Shown: positions 7,001 through 16,221, counted from the first letter of the stretch. The stretch: DNA of 64,000 bases from DATBGO01 sp036558005 (GCA_036558005.1 DATBGO010000349.1:7851-71850); one strand, 5' to 3'. Numbers and translations: made by a program. Notes: generated by a model from the letters alone, not told the origin.

Positions 7001-9790
7001 ATGACTAACGTGGGGGCAGGGACGACCGGTCCGGCGCTTGTAGTCCGGACTCAGGGCTCCGACCGTAGCCTACAGGCAGGGCCCGCCTACAAGATTGGCC
7101 GGAACCCCGCATCCGACATCGTGGTCGACGATTCACGGGTGTCGTGGCAGCACGCCGTGCTCCGGCTTGAGCACGGTGACTGGCTGCTGGAGGACTCCGG
7201 CAGCACGAACGGCACGTTCCTGGACTCCCGGCGGGTCCAGCGGGTGCCCATCGACGGTGAATGCACGGTACGGCTCGGGCACCCCGACGACGGCCCGGTC
7301 ATGTCCTGCTCGGTCGCCCGCCCCGCTGCCCCCGCCGCCGGGCCGATGGGCACCGCGCTGGCGGACCGGCCGGCTGGCCTGCGCCAGGACGGCCAGGCCG
7401 CCGGGCGGGGCCAGCCGCAGCCACCGCCGCCGCGGCCCGCCGCCCCGCCGCCCGGCCAGGGCCAGGGCGGGGGCGGCCGGGGCTACGACCCGCACGCGAC
7501 CGGCTTCCCGGCCGGATCCCCCGCCTCCAGCATCGTCCGCCAGCCCAGCGCGATCATGCGGCTGCCCACCAGGGTGCTGCGGATCGGCCGGGCCGCCGAC
7601 AACGATGTCGTCGTCGACGACCTGAGCGTGTCCCGCTACCACGCCGAGCTGCGCAATTCCGCCCGCGGCTACGAGATCGTGGACCTGGCCAGCCACAACG
7701 GCACGTTCGTCAACGGCGCCCGGGTGTCATCGGCGATCGTCACCGAGCGGGACATCGTCGCCATCGGGCCGGCCACGTTCCGGCTGATCGGCGACGAGCT
7801 GCAGCAGTTCATCGACTCCGGTGACATCTCGCTGCAGGCCAGGGACCTCACCGTGCGGCTGTCCAGCGGCAAGGTGCTGCTCGACCACGTCAGCTTCCCG
7901 CTCGGCGAGCGCTGCCTGCTCGGCGTCATCGGGCCCAGCGGCGCGGGCAAGTCCACCCTGCTCGGCGCGCTGACCGGGATCTCGCCCGCCACCCAGGGCT
8001 CGGTCCTGTACGACAACCGTGACCTCTACGCCTACTACGACGAGCTACGCTACCGGATCGGGCTGGTGCCGCAGCAGGAGATCCTGCACACCCAGCTGTC
8101 GGCCCGGCGGGCGCTCGGCTTCGCCGCCGAGCTCAGGTTCCCGCGCGACGTCAGCAAGGCCGAGCGGGAAACCCGGATCACCGAGGTGCTGGAAGAGCTG
8201 TCGCTGACCAAGCACGCGGAGACCAGGACGTCGGCGCTGTCCGGCGGCCAGCAAAAGCGCGTCAACGTCGCGATGGAGCTGCTCACCAAGCCCTCGCTGC
8301 TGTTCCTCGACGAGCCGACCTCCGGCCTGGACCCGGGCCTGGACAAGTCGGTCATGGAGCTGATGGCCGATCTCGCGCACGACGGGCGCACGGTCATCGT
8401 GGTCACCCACAGCGTCGCGAACCTGAATCTCTGCGACCGGCTGCTGGTCCTGGTGCCCGGCGGCAAGATCGGTTACTTCGGGCCGCCCGCGGACGCGCTG
8501 AAGCACTTCGGCCAGCCCGGCTGGGCCGAGGTGTTCCAGGCGTTCGAGGCCGAGCCAGGCCGGGACTGGGCCGGCGAGTACCGGCGCTCGGCCTACCACG
8601 CGATGTACGTCGCCTCCGAGCTGGACGGCCAGGCCGCCACCCCGCACCCGGTGCAGGCGGCCCCGCCGCCCGCGGCCAGGAACCGGTTCGCCCAGCTGTC
8701 CACGCTGTGCCGCCGGTACCTCGCGGTGATCGCCTCCGACCGGGTGTTCCTGGCCGTGCTGGCGGCGCTGCCGCTGTTCCTGGGCATCCTGATCCGGGTC
8801 ATCCCGTCCCCGCAGGGGCTGCGCGGACCCGGCAATACCGATATCGGGACGCTGCTGCTGATCCTGATCCTCAGCACCTGCTTCACCGGCGCGGCCAACT
8901 CGGTCCGCGAACTGGTCAAGGAACGGGTGATCTACAGCAGGGAACGGGCCGCCGGGTTGTCCTCCGGCGCCTACCTGCTGTCCAAATTGATCATCCTCGC
9001 GGTGCTGTCGGCGGTCCAGGCGGCGCTATTGGTCGCGGTCGGCCTGGTCGGCAGGAAGATGCCGCTGACCGGGTCGTTCCTGACCCACCTGCCGCTGGTC
9101 GAACTGCTCATCGCGCTGGCCGTGCTGGCCGCCGCGTCGATGACGCTCGGGCTGCTGATCTCCGCGATGGTCAGCACCTCGGAGCGGACGATGCCGCTGC
9201 TGGTGGTGATCGTGCTGTTCCAGGTCGTGCTGACCGGCGGCATCTTCTCGCTCAACGGCAAGGCCGGGATCGAGCAGGTCGCCTGGCTGTCGCCGTCACG
9301 CTGGGGGTTCGCGGCAGCCGCGTCCACCACCAACCTCAACGTGATCCAGTTCCCGGCCGCGAAGGCGCCCCCGGCTTCGCACCCCTCGCCGTCCCCGGGC
9401 ACGCATCACAAGAAGTCACCTTCCGGCGGCACCGCACCGGGCGGGTCCTCGCCCGGCGGCGGCGCCTCGCCGAGCAGCGCGGCGTCACCGTCCGCCACCG
9501 CGTCGTCCAGCGCCGCCGCGACGCCGAGCCCGAGCGGCACGGCGAGCACCACGGCCAAGCTGAGCGCGGCCAAGCCGAAGCCGAAGGCGAAGGCTTCGCC
9601 GAGCCCGTCCGCCTCGCAGACCGGCGCCGGCTCGTCGTCCGGCTCGCCGTCGCTGACCACCGACCCGCTGTGGAAGCACAAGGCGGGCACCTGGCTGCTG
9701 GACGTGGGGATGATGCTCGCGCTGGGGCTGGTGTTCTCCGTCATCGCCTGGTGGCGGCTGCTCCGGATCGGCCCCGCCAGGCGCCGGTAA
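7001..9790 (+). CDS. double-FHA ABC exporter, ATPase fused to membrane domain (Rv1747-like)
   Basis: The 929-residue fusion has an FHA domain at about 20-95 (KIGRNPASDIVV ... GSTNGTF), a Pro-rich linker, and a second FHA at about 185-265 (RIGRAADNDVVV ... SHNGTF). The ABC domain, about 275-500, has Walker A GPSGAGKST, signature LSGGQQKRVNVAMELL and Walker B LLFLDEPTSGLDP. An ABCG/ABC2-type membrane domain with six or so helices starts near 580. An unusual Ser/Pro/Thr/Ala-rich segment (about 788-888) sits before the last helix. In M. tuberculosis, Rv1747 is phosphorylated by PknF and its FHA domains read the phosphothreonines; the divergent kinase gene suggests the same circuit. The exported substrate is unknown. 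Confidence 0.93.
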   Translation: MTNVGAGTTGPALVVRTQGSDRSLQAGPAYKIGRNPASDIVVDDSRVSWQHAVLRLEHGDWLLEDSGSTNGTFLDSRRVQRVPIDGECTVRLGHPDDGPVMSCSVARPAAPAAGPMGTALADRPAGLRQDGQAAGRGQPQPPPPRPAAPPPGQGQGGGGRGYDPHATGFPAGSPASSIVRQPSAIMRLPTRVLRIGRAADNDVVVDDLSVSRYHAELRNSARGYEIVDLASHNGTFVNGARVSSAIVTERDIVAIGPATFRLIGDELQQFIDSGDISLQARDLTVRLSSGKVLLDHVSFPLGERCLLGVIGPSGAGKSTLLGALTGISPATQGSVLYDNRDLYAYYDELRYRIGLVPQQEILHTQLSARRALGFAAELRFPRDVSKAERETRITEVLEELSLTKHAETRTSALSGGQQKRVNVAMELLTKPSLLFLDEPTSGLDPGLDKSVMELMADLAHDGRTVIVVTHSVANLNLCDRLLVLVPGGKIGYFGPPADALKHFGQPGWAEVFQAFEAEPGRDWAGEYRRSAYHAMYVASELDGQAATPHPVQAAPPPAARNRFAQLSTLCRRYLAVIASDRVFLAVLAALPLFLGILIRVIPSPQGLRGPGNTDIGTLLLILILSTCFTGAANSVRELVKERVIYSRERAAGLSSGAYLLSKLIILAVLSAVQAALLVAVGLVGRKMPLTGSFLTHLPLVELLIALAVLAAASMTLGLLISAMVSTSERTMPLLVVIVLFQVVLTGGIFSLNGKAGIEQVAWLSPSRWGFAAAASTTNLNVIQFPAAKAPPASHPSPSPGTHHKKSPSGGTAPGGSSPGGGASPSSAASPSATASSSAAATPSPSGTASTTAKLSAAKPKPKAKASPSPSASQTGAGSSSGSPSLTTDPLWKHKAGTWLLDVGMMLALGLVFSVIAWWRLLRIGPARRR

Positions 9791-9835
9791 CGAAGGGGCG
9801 CCGCGGGGCCGGGCTCGCGGTGACAGGCCTGGAAA

Positions 9836-9878
9836 GCGCGGGCCCGGGCCGCCGGTCGGTGGCGGCCCGGGCCCGCGC
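9836..9878. terminator. bidirectional hairpin terminator with an 18-bp perfect stem
   Basis: Arms 9836-9853 (GCGCGGGCCCGGGCCGCC) and 9861-9878 are perfect reverse complements around a 7-base loop. It lies between the convergent exporter and hydrolase genes and has no long T run, as is common for actinobacterial terminators. Confidence 0.8.
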
Positions 9879-9901
9879 GGTGTGCGGTTGGCGTTACCCG
9901 G

Positions 9902-11341
9902 TCAGTGCCTGCCCCGCCGCGGGCGCTGGTCGAATGGCCGCAGGTAGCGGGTCGGCTGGAACGAGGTGAACGCGGCCGGGGTGGCGACGACGCTGCCGCC
10001 GCTGCTGAACACGTTCAGGCCCGGGCCGAGCGCGGCCGCGGCCGTGTTCAGGCTGGAGGTCCGCAGCGCGTGGTCGTCCCAGCGGCCGGCCTGCATCCGG
10101 TTCAGCAGGACGTTGACCGCCGAGATGGTCTCCGCCGGGGTGAACGCGCAGTGCCCGGCCCGGTTGACGAAGATCTGCCGCAGCAGCCGCGAGTCGCCTG
10201 CCCGCCGGACCACGCTGGCGTAAGCCTGCTCGTTCTCCGGAACCACCAGGCCATCACCAGTGGTGTGCATGGTGAGCACCGGCATCCGCAGCTCGCCGTT
10301 GAAGGTGATGTTGCGGGCCAGGTAAGCCACCGCCGACGGGTCGGCCTTGATCCGCGCGGCGTGGTTCAGCGTCGCCAGGTCGGCGTTCAGGTTCAGCCCC
10401 GCCGCCTTGTACAGCCCCTTCACCTCGGCGAAGTCGGCCGACTGGTGCAGGTCCCTGACGTAGTCGACGCCGGTGTTCCAGGACGCGTTGCCGCCGGCCC
10501 TGGCCTCCAGCTCGGCCCGGAACGCGAACACGAACGGGAAGGTCACCTGGGTGTCCCAGAGGAACTGGTTGGCTTCCTGGCCGGCGAAGTCGGTCCTGGC
10601 CGGCTCGGGTGACAGCGGGGTGAACCATCCAGGCGTGTCGCCCAGCGCCGCGACCAGGGCGAGCCTGGCCTGGCCGGCCGGGGTCGTCTGCGCCTGGGAC
10701 GCGATGGTCTCGGCGCTGGTCAGGTTGGCGACCGGGTTGGTGATGTTGACCAGCTGCAGGTTGCTGGCCGGCGCGATCAGCTGCTGGAAGGCGAACTCGG
10801 CATCCAGCGCGGTGTTCCAGGTGGCGACCCCGCCCGACAGCACGCCGCACATCGGCAGCGCCGCGCTGAACCTGCTGGGGAACGTCTGGATCAGGCCCGC
10901 GGTGATGATGCCGCCGAGTGAGTGCCCCCAGGCGATCGTGTGCCTGGGCTGCCCGACCCGCTGGCTGAAGGCGTCCAGGGTGGCGATCTGGTCGGGCAGC
11001 GCCTGCTGGATCGCCCAGCCGGTGGTGGCGTAGGACGAGCCAGCCAGCGCGTAGCCGTGGCCGAGCAGGTAGGCACCGGTGACCGGGTCGCCGACGTCCT
11101 GCGCCGGGTTGGCCGAGCCCGGCGTCACATAGCCGTGGCTGTAGAGGAACAGGGTGCCGTTCCAGTTGTCGGGGACCTGGATCTCGTAGGTCGCACCGTC
11201 AGCGAAGCTTCCGGTCAGCGTGGTCACGTCTGCCGGGCCAGCCTGGGGGGCAGCCAGTGCTGGCGCGGCCGCGAAGCTGATGCCCGCGGCCAGTACCGCG
11301 GCCGACAGCGCGGCGGCCGGGCGTCCCCTTAGTTTTCGCAT
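9902..11341 (-). CDS. secreted alpha/beta-hydrolase (serine esterase/peptidase-like)
   Basis: I take the start at ATG 11341 (MRKLRG), behind AAGGTG; a GTG two codons upstream overlaps that site. Of 479 residues, the first 30 or so are a signal peptide (Arg-Lys, hydrophobic core, then APALAAP). The nucleophile elbow is GHSLGG; Asp in TTGDGLVVPENEQ and His in NRAGHCAFTPAE complete a plausible triad. The fold and secretion are clear but the substrate is not: esterase, tannase-like or amidase activities all fit. It stands alone, with its own terminator downstream. Confidence 0.85.
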   Translation of the reverse strand: MRKLRGRPAAALSAAVLAAGISFAAAPALAAPQAGPADVTTLTGSFADGATYEIQVPDNWNGTLFLYSHGYVTPGSANPAQDVGDPVTGAYLLGHGYALAGSSYATTGWAIQQALPDQIATLDAFSQRVGQPRHTIAWGHSLGGIITAGLIQTFPSRFSAALPMCGVLSGGVATWNTALDAEFAFQQLIAPASNLQLVNITNPVANLTSAETIASQAQTTPAGQARLALVAALGDTPGWFTPLSPEPARTDFAGQEANQFLWDTQVTFPFVFAFRAELEARAGGNASWNTGVDYVRDLHQSADFAEVKGLYKAAGLNLNADLATLNHAARIKADPSAVAYLARNITFNGELRMPVLTMHTTGDGLVVPENEQAYASVVRRAGDSRLLRQIFVNRAGHCAFTPAETISAVNVLLNRMQAGRWDDHALRTSSLNTAAAALGPGLNVFSSGGSVVATPAAFTSFQPTRYLRPFDQRPRRGRH

Positions 11342-11477
11342 GATCACCTTCCATTACTGCGAGCCGGTGCTATTTGCGGCCCTTGGTGGACTCTAGACCG
11401 TTAGGGATGGAAAGTGACAGACAGGGGAACGCCAGGCGTCCGCCGGTCGCGGCGGCCAGGCCCGGCCATACGCCAGC

Positions 11478-11511
11478 GGAGCCGGCCGCCAGGTGCCCGG
11501 CGGCCGGCTCC
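11478..11511 (-). terminator. 13-bp hairpin downstream of the L,D-transpeptidase gene
   Basis: Arms 11478-11490 (GGAGCCGGCCGCC) and 11499-11511 pair perfectly around an 8-base loop, about 40 bases past the transpeptidase stop in its direction of reading. No T tract follows. Confidence 0.65.
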
Positions 11512-11553
11512 TGCGGCGCTGCTGGTCCCGCGCACGGCGCGGGAAAAGGCTGG

Positions 11554-12378
11554 TCAGCCGTGCCGGATATACAGCGGCGTGCCCACGCCCCCGGTGCTGA
11601 AGTTAATCTTCTTGTGGAAGAAGTTGGCGATGTCCATCGGGATCCGCACGCAGCCGTGCGACGCCGGGTAATAGGGCACCGGAATGTCACCGTGCACGGC
11701 GTAGGCGCGGCCGATGAAGAACGCCGAGTTGTACATGGTCCCGAGGGGCACCTTTATCCAGCCCGGAGCGTAGCTGAGGAACCGGAAGTTGCCGGTCGGC
11801 GTGATCGCCGGGCCGCAGGTCCCGCCGCCGGGGCAGGGGTAGTAGTAGCCGCCGCCGGTCGACACGTGACTGATCAGCTCGATGTCGTTGTGGTTGTAGA
11901 GGACCAGTATTTCCTTCCTCAGGTTGATCTCTACCCGGCGGCTGCCGCCACGGGGCACCAGCACCCGGGGCAGGCGCGGATGCAGCAGCGCGCGCTGCAG
12001 CCTCCGGTCGGCGTCGTTGGCGTTCTTCGCGTCGATCGTGAAGCCCTGCACCCGCTTGAAGGCCCACACCGCCTCCAGCGTGCTCTGGCCGAAGACACCG
12101 TCGATCTTGCCCGGGTAGTACTTCAGCACGTCCAGCCGTCGCTGCAGGTTCTTCACCGCGGTGCCGCGCATGCCCAGCCGCAGGATCCGGCCGGACGGGT
12201 GATAGGCCAGGACCGCCTCCGCCGGTGGCGCCGCTGGCGAGGTCACGGCCCGCGGCGCCACCGGCGAAGTCCTTGCCGCCGGGCTGGCGGCGGCTATCCC
12301 GCCCGGCCCGGCCGAAATCAGGCCAGCCGCCATGACCACGCCGATGGCCGGCAGCCACTTCGAATTCGCCACCTTCAT
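11554..12378 (-). CDS. L,D-transpeptidase with peptidoglycan-binding domain
   Basis: The 274-residue protein starts at ATG 12378 with AAGGAG six bases upstream. A signal peptide (about 1-31) is followed by an Ala/Pro linker, a PG_binding_1 repeat (about 66-115, LRLGMRGTAVKNLQRRL ... VFGQSTLEAVWAF) and a YkuD catalytic domain. The catalytic motif HGDIPVPYYPASHGCVRIP is intact with its nucleophile Cys and both His. The family makes 3-3 cross-links in peptidoglycan or attaches proteins to it. It acts outside the membrane. No partner gene lies beside it. Confidence 0.92.
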   Translation of the reverse strand: MKVANSKWLPAIGVVMAAGLISAGPGGIAAASPAARTSPVAPRAVTSPAAPPAEAVLAYHPSGRILRLGMRGTAVKNLQRRLDVLKYYPGKIDGVFGQSTLEAVWAFKRVQGFTIDAKNANDADRRLQRALLHPRLPRVLVPRGGSRRVEINLRKEILVLYNHNDIELISHVSTGGGYYYPCPGGGTCGPAITPTGNFRFLSYAPGWIKVPLGTMYNSAFFIGRAYAVHGDIPVPYYPASHGCVRIPMDIANFFHKKINFSTGGVGTPLYIRHG

Positions 12379-12602
12379 GCCTGCTCCTTGAGGGCTGCCT
12401 GCCGCGCGCCCGGCGCGCTCAGGACGGGGGGTAAAGCATTAACGGCACCTGATCCAATTCAATCGGACCGAACTGCCATTTCCTAGACGCCCGGGCCGGG
12501 CGGCGGGTTGCCGTGGCGGTGAACCCCGGGCCGGCCAGATCCGTTGTCACGGGGACAGTTCCGCGCGGCTACCGGGCCGCCGGCCGGGAGGTGCCCATCG
12601 CC

Positions 12603-12797
12603 ATGAAGAGCAGCCTGCTCATCGCCATCGGGGCGCTGCTGGTTATCGCCGGGGTCATCTGGGGGCTACAGGGAATGGGTGCCATCGGCGGCAGCGTGAT
12701 GTCGGGGGTGACGTTCTGGGCGGTGGCCGGCCCGGTCATCGCGATAGCGGGCCTGGTCCTGGCGGGGGCCGGCCTGCGCAGCCGGCCGTCCAGGTAA
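12603..12797 (+). CDS. small two-helix membrane protein, 64 aa
   Basis: Chosen start is ATG 12603 (MKSSLLIAIG), about nine bases after GGGAGGTG. Two hydrophobic segments (about 3-22 and 32-57) are separated by a Gly-rich turn (GLQGMGAIGG). It resembles short conserved actinobacterial membrane proteins without known function. It is followed after 115 bases by the PPK2 gene on the same strand; no functional link is claimed. Confidence 0.6.
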   Translation: MKSSLLIAIGALLVIAGVIWGLQGMGAIGGSVMSGVTFWAVAGPVIAIAGLVLAGAGLRSRPSR

Positions 12798-12912
12798 TCC
12801 TGCCCTCAGGTGTGCGCCTGGAAGGCGCGGGTATCTACCCCGCGTCGTTCGGCGTGCCGCCGAAATAGTGACTGACCAGGCAGAACGGGGGCTGTGGTGA
12901 GTTTCGTCAGCA

Positions 12913-14133
12913 ATGTCCGGGAGGCGGCCAGCGGGCGCTTCCCGCGGCTGCGCGAAAGCCGGACGGGACGACACACCGGCGCTGCGGGGCAGTCCAGTGT
13001 CCGGCCAGGCTGATGACGCCGACGTCGAAGCGGTCCTCCGGCGGCTCGCCGACCAGCTGGGGCTGCGGATCAGCCAGAAGAAAGGCAGCGCGCGGCTAGT
13101 CCGCCACGACGGCACGCCGGTCCAGACCTGGCGCCAGGACTACCCCTACGATCAGCGGCTCAGCCGCGCCGCATACCAGCATGCTCTGCAGCCGCTGCAG
13201 ATCGAGCTGCTCAAGCTGCAGCGGTCGGTCAAGTCCTCCGGGGACAGGCTGGCGATCGTGTTCGAGGGCAGGGACGCGGCCGGCAAGGGCGGCACGATCA
13301 AGCGGTTCACCGAGAACCTCAACCCGCGCGGCGCGCGGGTCGTGGCCCTGGAGAAGCCGACGGAACGGGAGCTGTCACAGTGGTACCTGCACCGGTACCT
13401 GCGGCACATGCCCGCGCCAGGAGAGATCGTTTTCTTCGACCGGTCCTGGTACAACCGGGCCGGGGTCGAGCGGGTGATGGGATTCTGCGGGCACGAGGAG
13501 TACCTGGAATTCCTGACCGAGGCCCCCGAATTCGAGCGAATGCTGGTCCATGACGGGATCACGCTGATCAAGTTCTGGTTCTCGGTGTCCCAGACCGAGC
13601 AGCTCAGGCGGTTCATCCACCGGCAGCGGGACCCGGTCAAGCAGTGGAAGCTGAGCGCCATCGACCTGGCCTCGCTGGATAAATGGTACGAATACACCGC
13701 GGCCAAGGAGGCGATGTTCTTTCACACCGACCGGGCTGGGGTGCCGTGGACCGTGGTCAAGAGCAACGACAAGAAACGGGCCCGGCTGGAGGCGCTGCGT
13801 TACGTGCTTTCCTGCCTGGACTACGCGGAGAAGGACGAGCAGGTGGTCGGCCAGCCCGACCCGCTGATCGTCGGCCCCGTGCCGCTGCTGCACGACAGCG
13901 CTGGCCTGCCGGCCGCCAGCACCGTGCGGCGCGGATCACGCCGCAAGGGCCAGGTCGCCGCGCTGCCCGCGGCCCCGCGCCCAGCCGGCCGGCCGGCCAA
14001 GGCGCCGGCCAGCGGCGCGCCGGGCAAGAATGGCCGGCTGGTCCTCGGCCCGCGCGGCGACGATCCCGCCCGGGCTGGCAGGCCGCGGGCAGCTCCTGCC
14101 GACGCCGTGCGGCCGCTGCAGACGCCCGGGTAG
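12913..14133 (+). CDS. ppk2: polyphosphate kinase 2 (PPK2 family)
   Basis: The PPK2 core spans about residues 70-310: Walker A FEGRDAAGKGGT, lid/Walker B region FFDRSWYNRAGVERVMGF, and conserved HRQRDPVKQWKLS. These enzymes move phosphate between polyphosphate and nucleoside di- or triphosphates; the single domain suggests polyP-dependent phosphorylation of ADP or GDP. The C-terminal 90 or so residues are a basic, Pro/Ala-rich tail beyond the usual core. The start is uncertain: ATG 12913 gives 406 residues, but the first 28 look atypical and GTG 12997 is a good alternative. Neither has a strong ribosome-binding site. Confidence 0.9.
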   Translation: MSGRRPAGASRGCAKAGRDDTPALRGSPVSGQADDADVEAVLRRLADQLGLRISQKKGSARLVRHDGTPVQTWRQDYPYDQRLSRAAYQHALQPLQIELLKLQRSVKSSGDRLAIVFEGRDAAGKGGTIKRFTENLNPRGARVVALEKPTERELSQWYLHRYLRHMPAPGEIVFFDRSWYNRAGVERVMGFCGHEEYLEFLTEAPEFERMLVHDGITLIKFWFSVSQTEQLRRFIHRQRDPVKQWKLSAIDLASLDKWYEYTAAKEAMFFHTDRAGVPWTVVKSNDKKRARLEALRYVLSCLDYAEKDEQVVGQPDPLIVGPVPLLHDSAGLPAASTVRRGSRRKGQVAALPAAPRPAGRPAKAPASGAPGKNGRLVLGPRGDDPARAGRPRAAPADAVRPLQTPG

Positions 14134-14267
14134 CCCGGGCAGCGGCCCGCGCCCCGTTGCGAGAATGCGGATACTTTCTAGACTCCTAGAAGGCCTCCCG
14201 CTCCTGCGGCCAGCCTGCGCCTGCCCGCTGCCCGCGCAACGCGACGAGGCACGAGGAGGACGGTGCT

Positions 14268-14327
14268 ATGCGGCGCAGGAACGGCCTTGCGGTGGTCAGG
14301 GCCGGGGTGGCTGGAGCGGGCGCATGA
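14268..14327 (+). CDS. possible 19-codon leader ORF coupled to the dehydrogenase
   Basis: ATG 14268 follows GAGGAGG at a normal distance and opens a 19-codon frame (MRRRNGLAVVRAGVAGAGA) whose TGA overlaps the ATG of the next gene (ATGA at 14324-14327). The layout is that of translational coupling. It could be a real small peptide, a leader, or chance; nothing else supports it. Confidence 0.3.
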   Translation: MRRRNGLAVVRAGVAGAGA

Positions 14328-15205
14328 CAGCGGTCGCTGTGATCGGGCTCGGGGCGATGGGGAGCCGCATCGCCGCCCGGCTGATGGCCGCGGGCCATGA
14401 GGTGACGGTGTGGAACAGGTCAGCCGGGAGCGCCGAGCGGCTGGCCGGTCTCGGGGCGTTCCCGGCGGCGACGCCAGCGGAGGCCGCGAGCCGGGCGGAG
14501 GTGCTGATCACGATGGTCGCGGATCCGGCGGCACTTCGGGCAGCGACGGAGGCAGCGGACGGAGTCGTAGCCGGCGCCAGCGAATCGCTGACGGTCATCG
14601 AGATGTCGACGGTGGGGCCGGCGGCCGTGGCACGGCTGGCGTCAGTGCTGCCGCCGGGAACCGGGCTGGTCGACGCGCCCGTCCTGGGCAGCCTGGCCGA
14701 GGCTGAGTCGGGATCGCTGGTGATCTTCGCGGGCGGGGAGGCCCAGATCGTGGAGCGCGTGTCGCTGGTCCTGTCGGCGGTCGGCTCGGTGCGGCATGTC
14801 GGGCAGGCTGGGGCTGGCGCGGCGGCGAAGCTGGTGGCCAACGCGGTCCTGTTTGCCACGCTCGGGACGCTTGGCGAGGCGATTGTGCTGGCGCGTGGCC
14901 TCGGCCTGTCTGCTGACGCTGCTTACCAGGTGCTGGCGGCTACCCCGCTCGCCGCGCAGGCTGAGCGGCGCCGGCCGGCCATAGAGGCCGGCGAGTATCC
15001 GCCCCGCTTCGCGCTGACCCTGGCGGAAAAGGACGCGCGGCTTACCGCCGCCGCCGCGGCTGATGCCGGGGTGACCCTGCGGCTGATCGCCGCGGCCGGA
15101 TCGTGGCTCGCCGAGGCGGAGCAGTCCGGCCTGGGGAGCCGGGACTACACAGCCGTGCTGAAGACGATCCTGGGCAGCGGCAGCGACAGGGCAGAAGGCT
15201 CCTAG
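14324..15205 (+). CDS. NAD(P)-dependent beta-hydroxyacid dehydrogenase-like oxidoreductase
   Basis: The 293-residue protein starts at ATG 14324, with GGAG about nine bases upstream. The Rossmann motif GLGAMGSRIA is at about 8-17, the substrate region DAPVLGSLAEAESGSL near 125, and the catalytic Lys of the family in GAGAAAKLVANAV. It belongs with 3-hydroxyisobutyrate, tartronate semialdehyde and imine reductases; the exact substrate cannot be read. Asn of the usual V/NRT cofactor region (WNRSAGS) suggests NADP. Its stop shares the bases CTAG (15202-15205) with the convergent rlmB stop. Confidence 0.85.
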   Translation: MTAVAVIGLGAMGSRIAARLMAAGHEVTVWNRSAGSAERLAGLGAFPAATPAEAASRAEVLITMVADPAALRAATEAADGVVAGASESLTVIEMSTVGPAAVARLASVLPPGTGLVDAPVLGSLAEAESGSLVIFAGGEAQIVERVSLVLSAVGSVRHVGQAGAGAAAKLVANAVLFATLGTLGEAIVLARGLGLSADAAYQVLAATPLAAQAERRRPAIEAGEYPPRFALTLAEKDARLTAAAAADAGVTLRLIAAAGSWLAEAEQSGLGSRDYTAVLKTILGSGSDRAEGS

Positions 15206-16221
15206 CCGGCCGCGAGCCGGGCCCGGGCGACCTCGTACAGCGCGATGCCCGCGGCGACGCCGGCGTTCAGTGACTGCGCGGCGGGCGTGATCGGGATCCT
15301 GGTCAGCACGTCACACCGCTGCGCCACCAGCCGGGACAGCCCGCGGCCCTCCGCGCCGGCGACGAGCACCAGCGGGGAGTCAGCCAGTCCCAGCCCGGCG
15401 ATCGGGGTGTCGCCGCCGGCGTCCAGTCCCGCGACGAACAGCCCGGCTTCCTGGTAGCTGGCCAGCGCCCGGACCAGGTTGGCTGCCTGCGCGACCGGCA
15501 CGGTGGCCAGCGCCCCGGCTGATGCCTTCCAGGCCCCCGCGGTGACGCCCGCGGCCCGCCGGGCCGGCACCAGCACCCCGTGCCCGCCGAACGCCGCCAC
15601 CGACCGGGCCACCGCGCCCAGGTTCCTCGGGTCGGTGACACCGTCCAGGGCCACGATCAGCGGCTGCTCGCCGGCCTGCGCGGCCCGGTCCAGCAGGTCA
15701 CCGGGGTGAGCGTAGGCGTAGGGCCGGACCCGCAGCGCCAGGCCCTGGTGCACCGCGCCGGCGGTGAGCCGGTCGAGCTCGTCCCGGCCCGCCTCGACCA
15801 CCGCGATCCCCGCGCCCGCGGCCAGCTTGACCGCCTCGTTGATCCGCTCGTCGGCGTCCAGCCGCGGCCCGACGTGCAGCGCGGTAGCGGGCACCGCGGC
15901 CCGCAGCGCCTCCAGCACGGCGTTGCGGCCGGCCACCATCTCGGCCGCGCCCGCGGCGCGGGACCTGGCCGGCCGGCCGCGGTCCCCGCGCGGCCCGCCC
16001 CGGCCGCCCGCCGCGCCCGGGCCGGGCAGGCCAGCCGCCCGGCTGCCGCCAGCCGCCGCGGCGGCCCGCCGCTGGGCCGGGTGCCCCGGGCGCAGGTGCG
16101 CAGGCGGCGTCGGGCCCTTGCCCTCAAGCCGCCGCTTGCCGTACCCGCCGGTGCCCGGCCGCGGCTTGCCTGACTTGGCCCGGCCGCCCGGCCCCGGCGC
16201 GCGGCCTCCCTGGTCGCTCAC
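15202..16221 (-). CDS. rlmB: 23S rRNA 2'-O-ribose methyltransferase, TrmH/SPOUT family
   Basis: The 339-residue protein has a basic Gly/Pro/Arg-rich N-terminus (about 1-85), then the SpoU substrate-binding domain (MVAGRNAVLEALRA) and the knotted SPOUT domain with motif 1 DPRNLGAVARS, motif 2 VLVAGAEGRGLS and motif 3 IPITPAAQSLNAGVAAGIALYE. It should methylate G2251 or an equivalent site in 23S rRNA with SAM. GTG start at 16221 overlaps the cysS stop (GTGA), so the two are translationally coupled, as in many actinobacteria. Confidence 0.93.
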   Translation of the reverse strand: MSDQGGRAPGPGGRAKSGKPRPGTGGYGKRRLEGKGPTPPAHLRPGHPAQRRAAAAAGGSRAAGLPGPGAAGGRGGPRGDRGRPARSRAAGAAEMVAGRNAVLEALRAAVPATALHVGPRLDADERINEAVKLAAGAGIAVVEAGRDELDRLTAGAVHQGLALRVRPYAYAHPGDLLDRAAQAGEQPLIVALDGVTDPRNLGAVARSVAAFGGHGVLVPARRAAGVTAGAWKASAGALATVPVAQAANLVRALASYQEAGLFVAGLDAGGDTPIAGLGLADSPLVLVAGAEGRGLSRLVAQRCDVLTRIPITPAAQSLNAGVAAGIALYEVARARLAAG

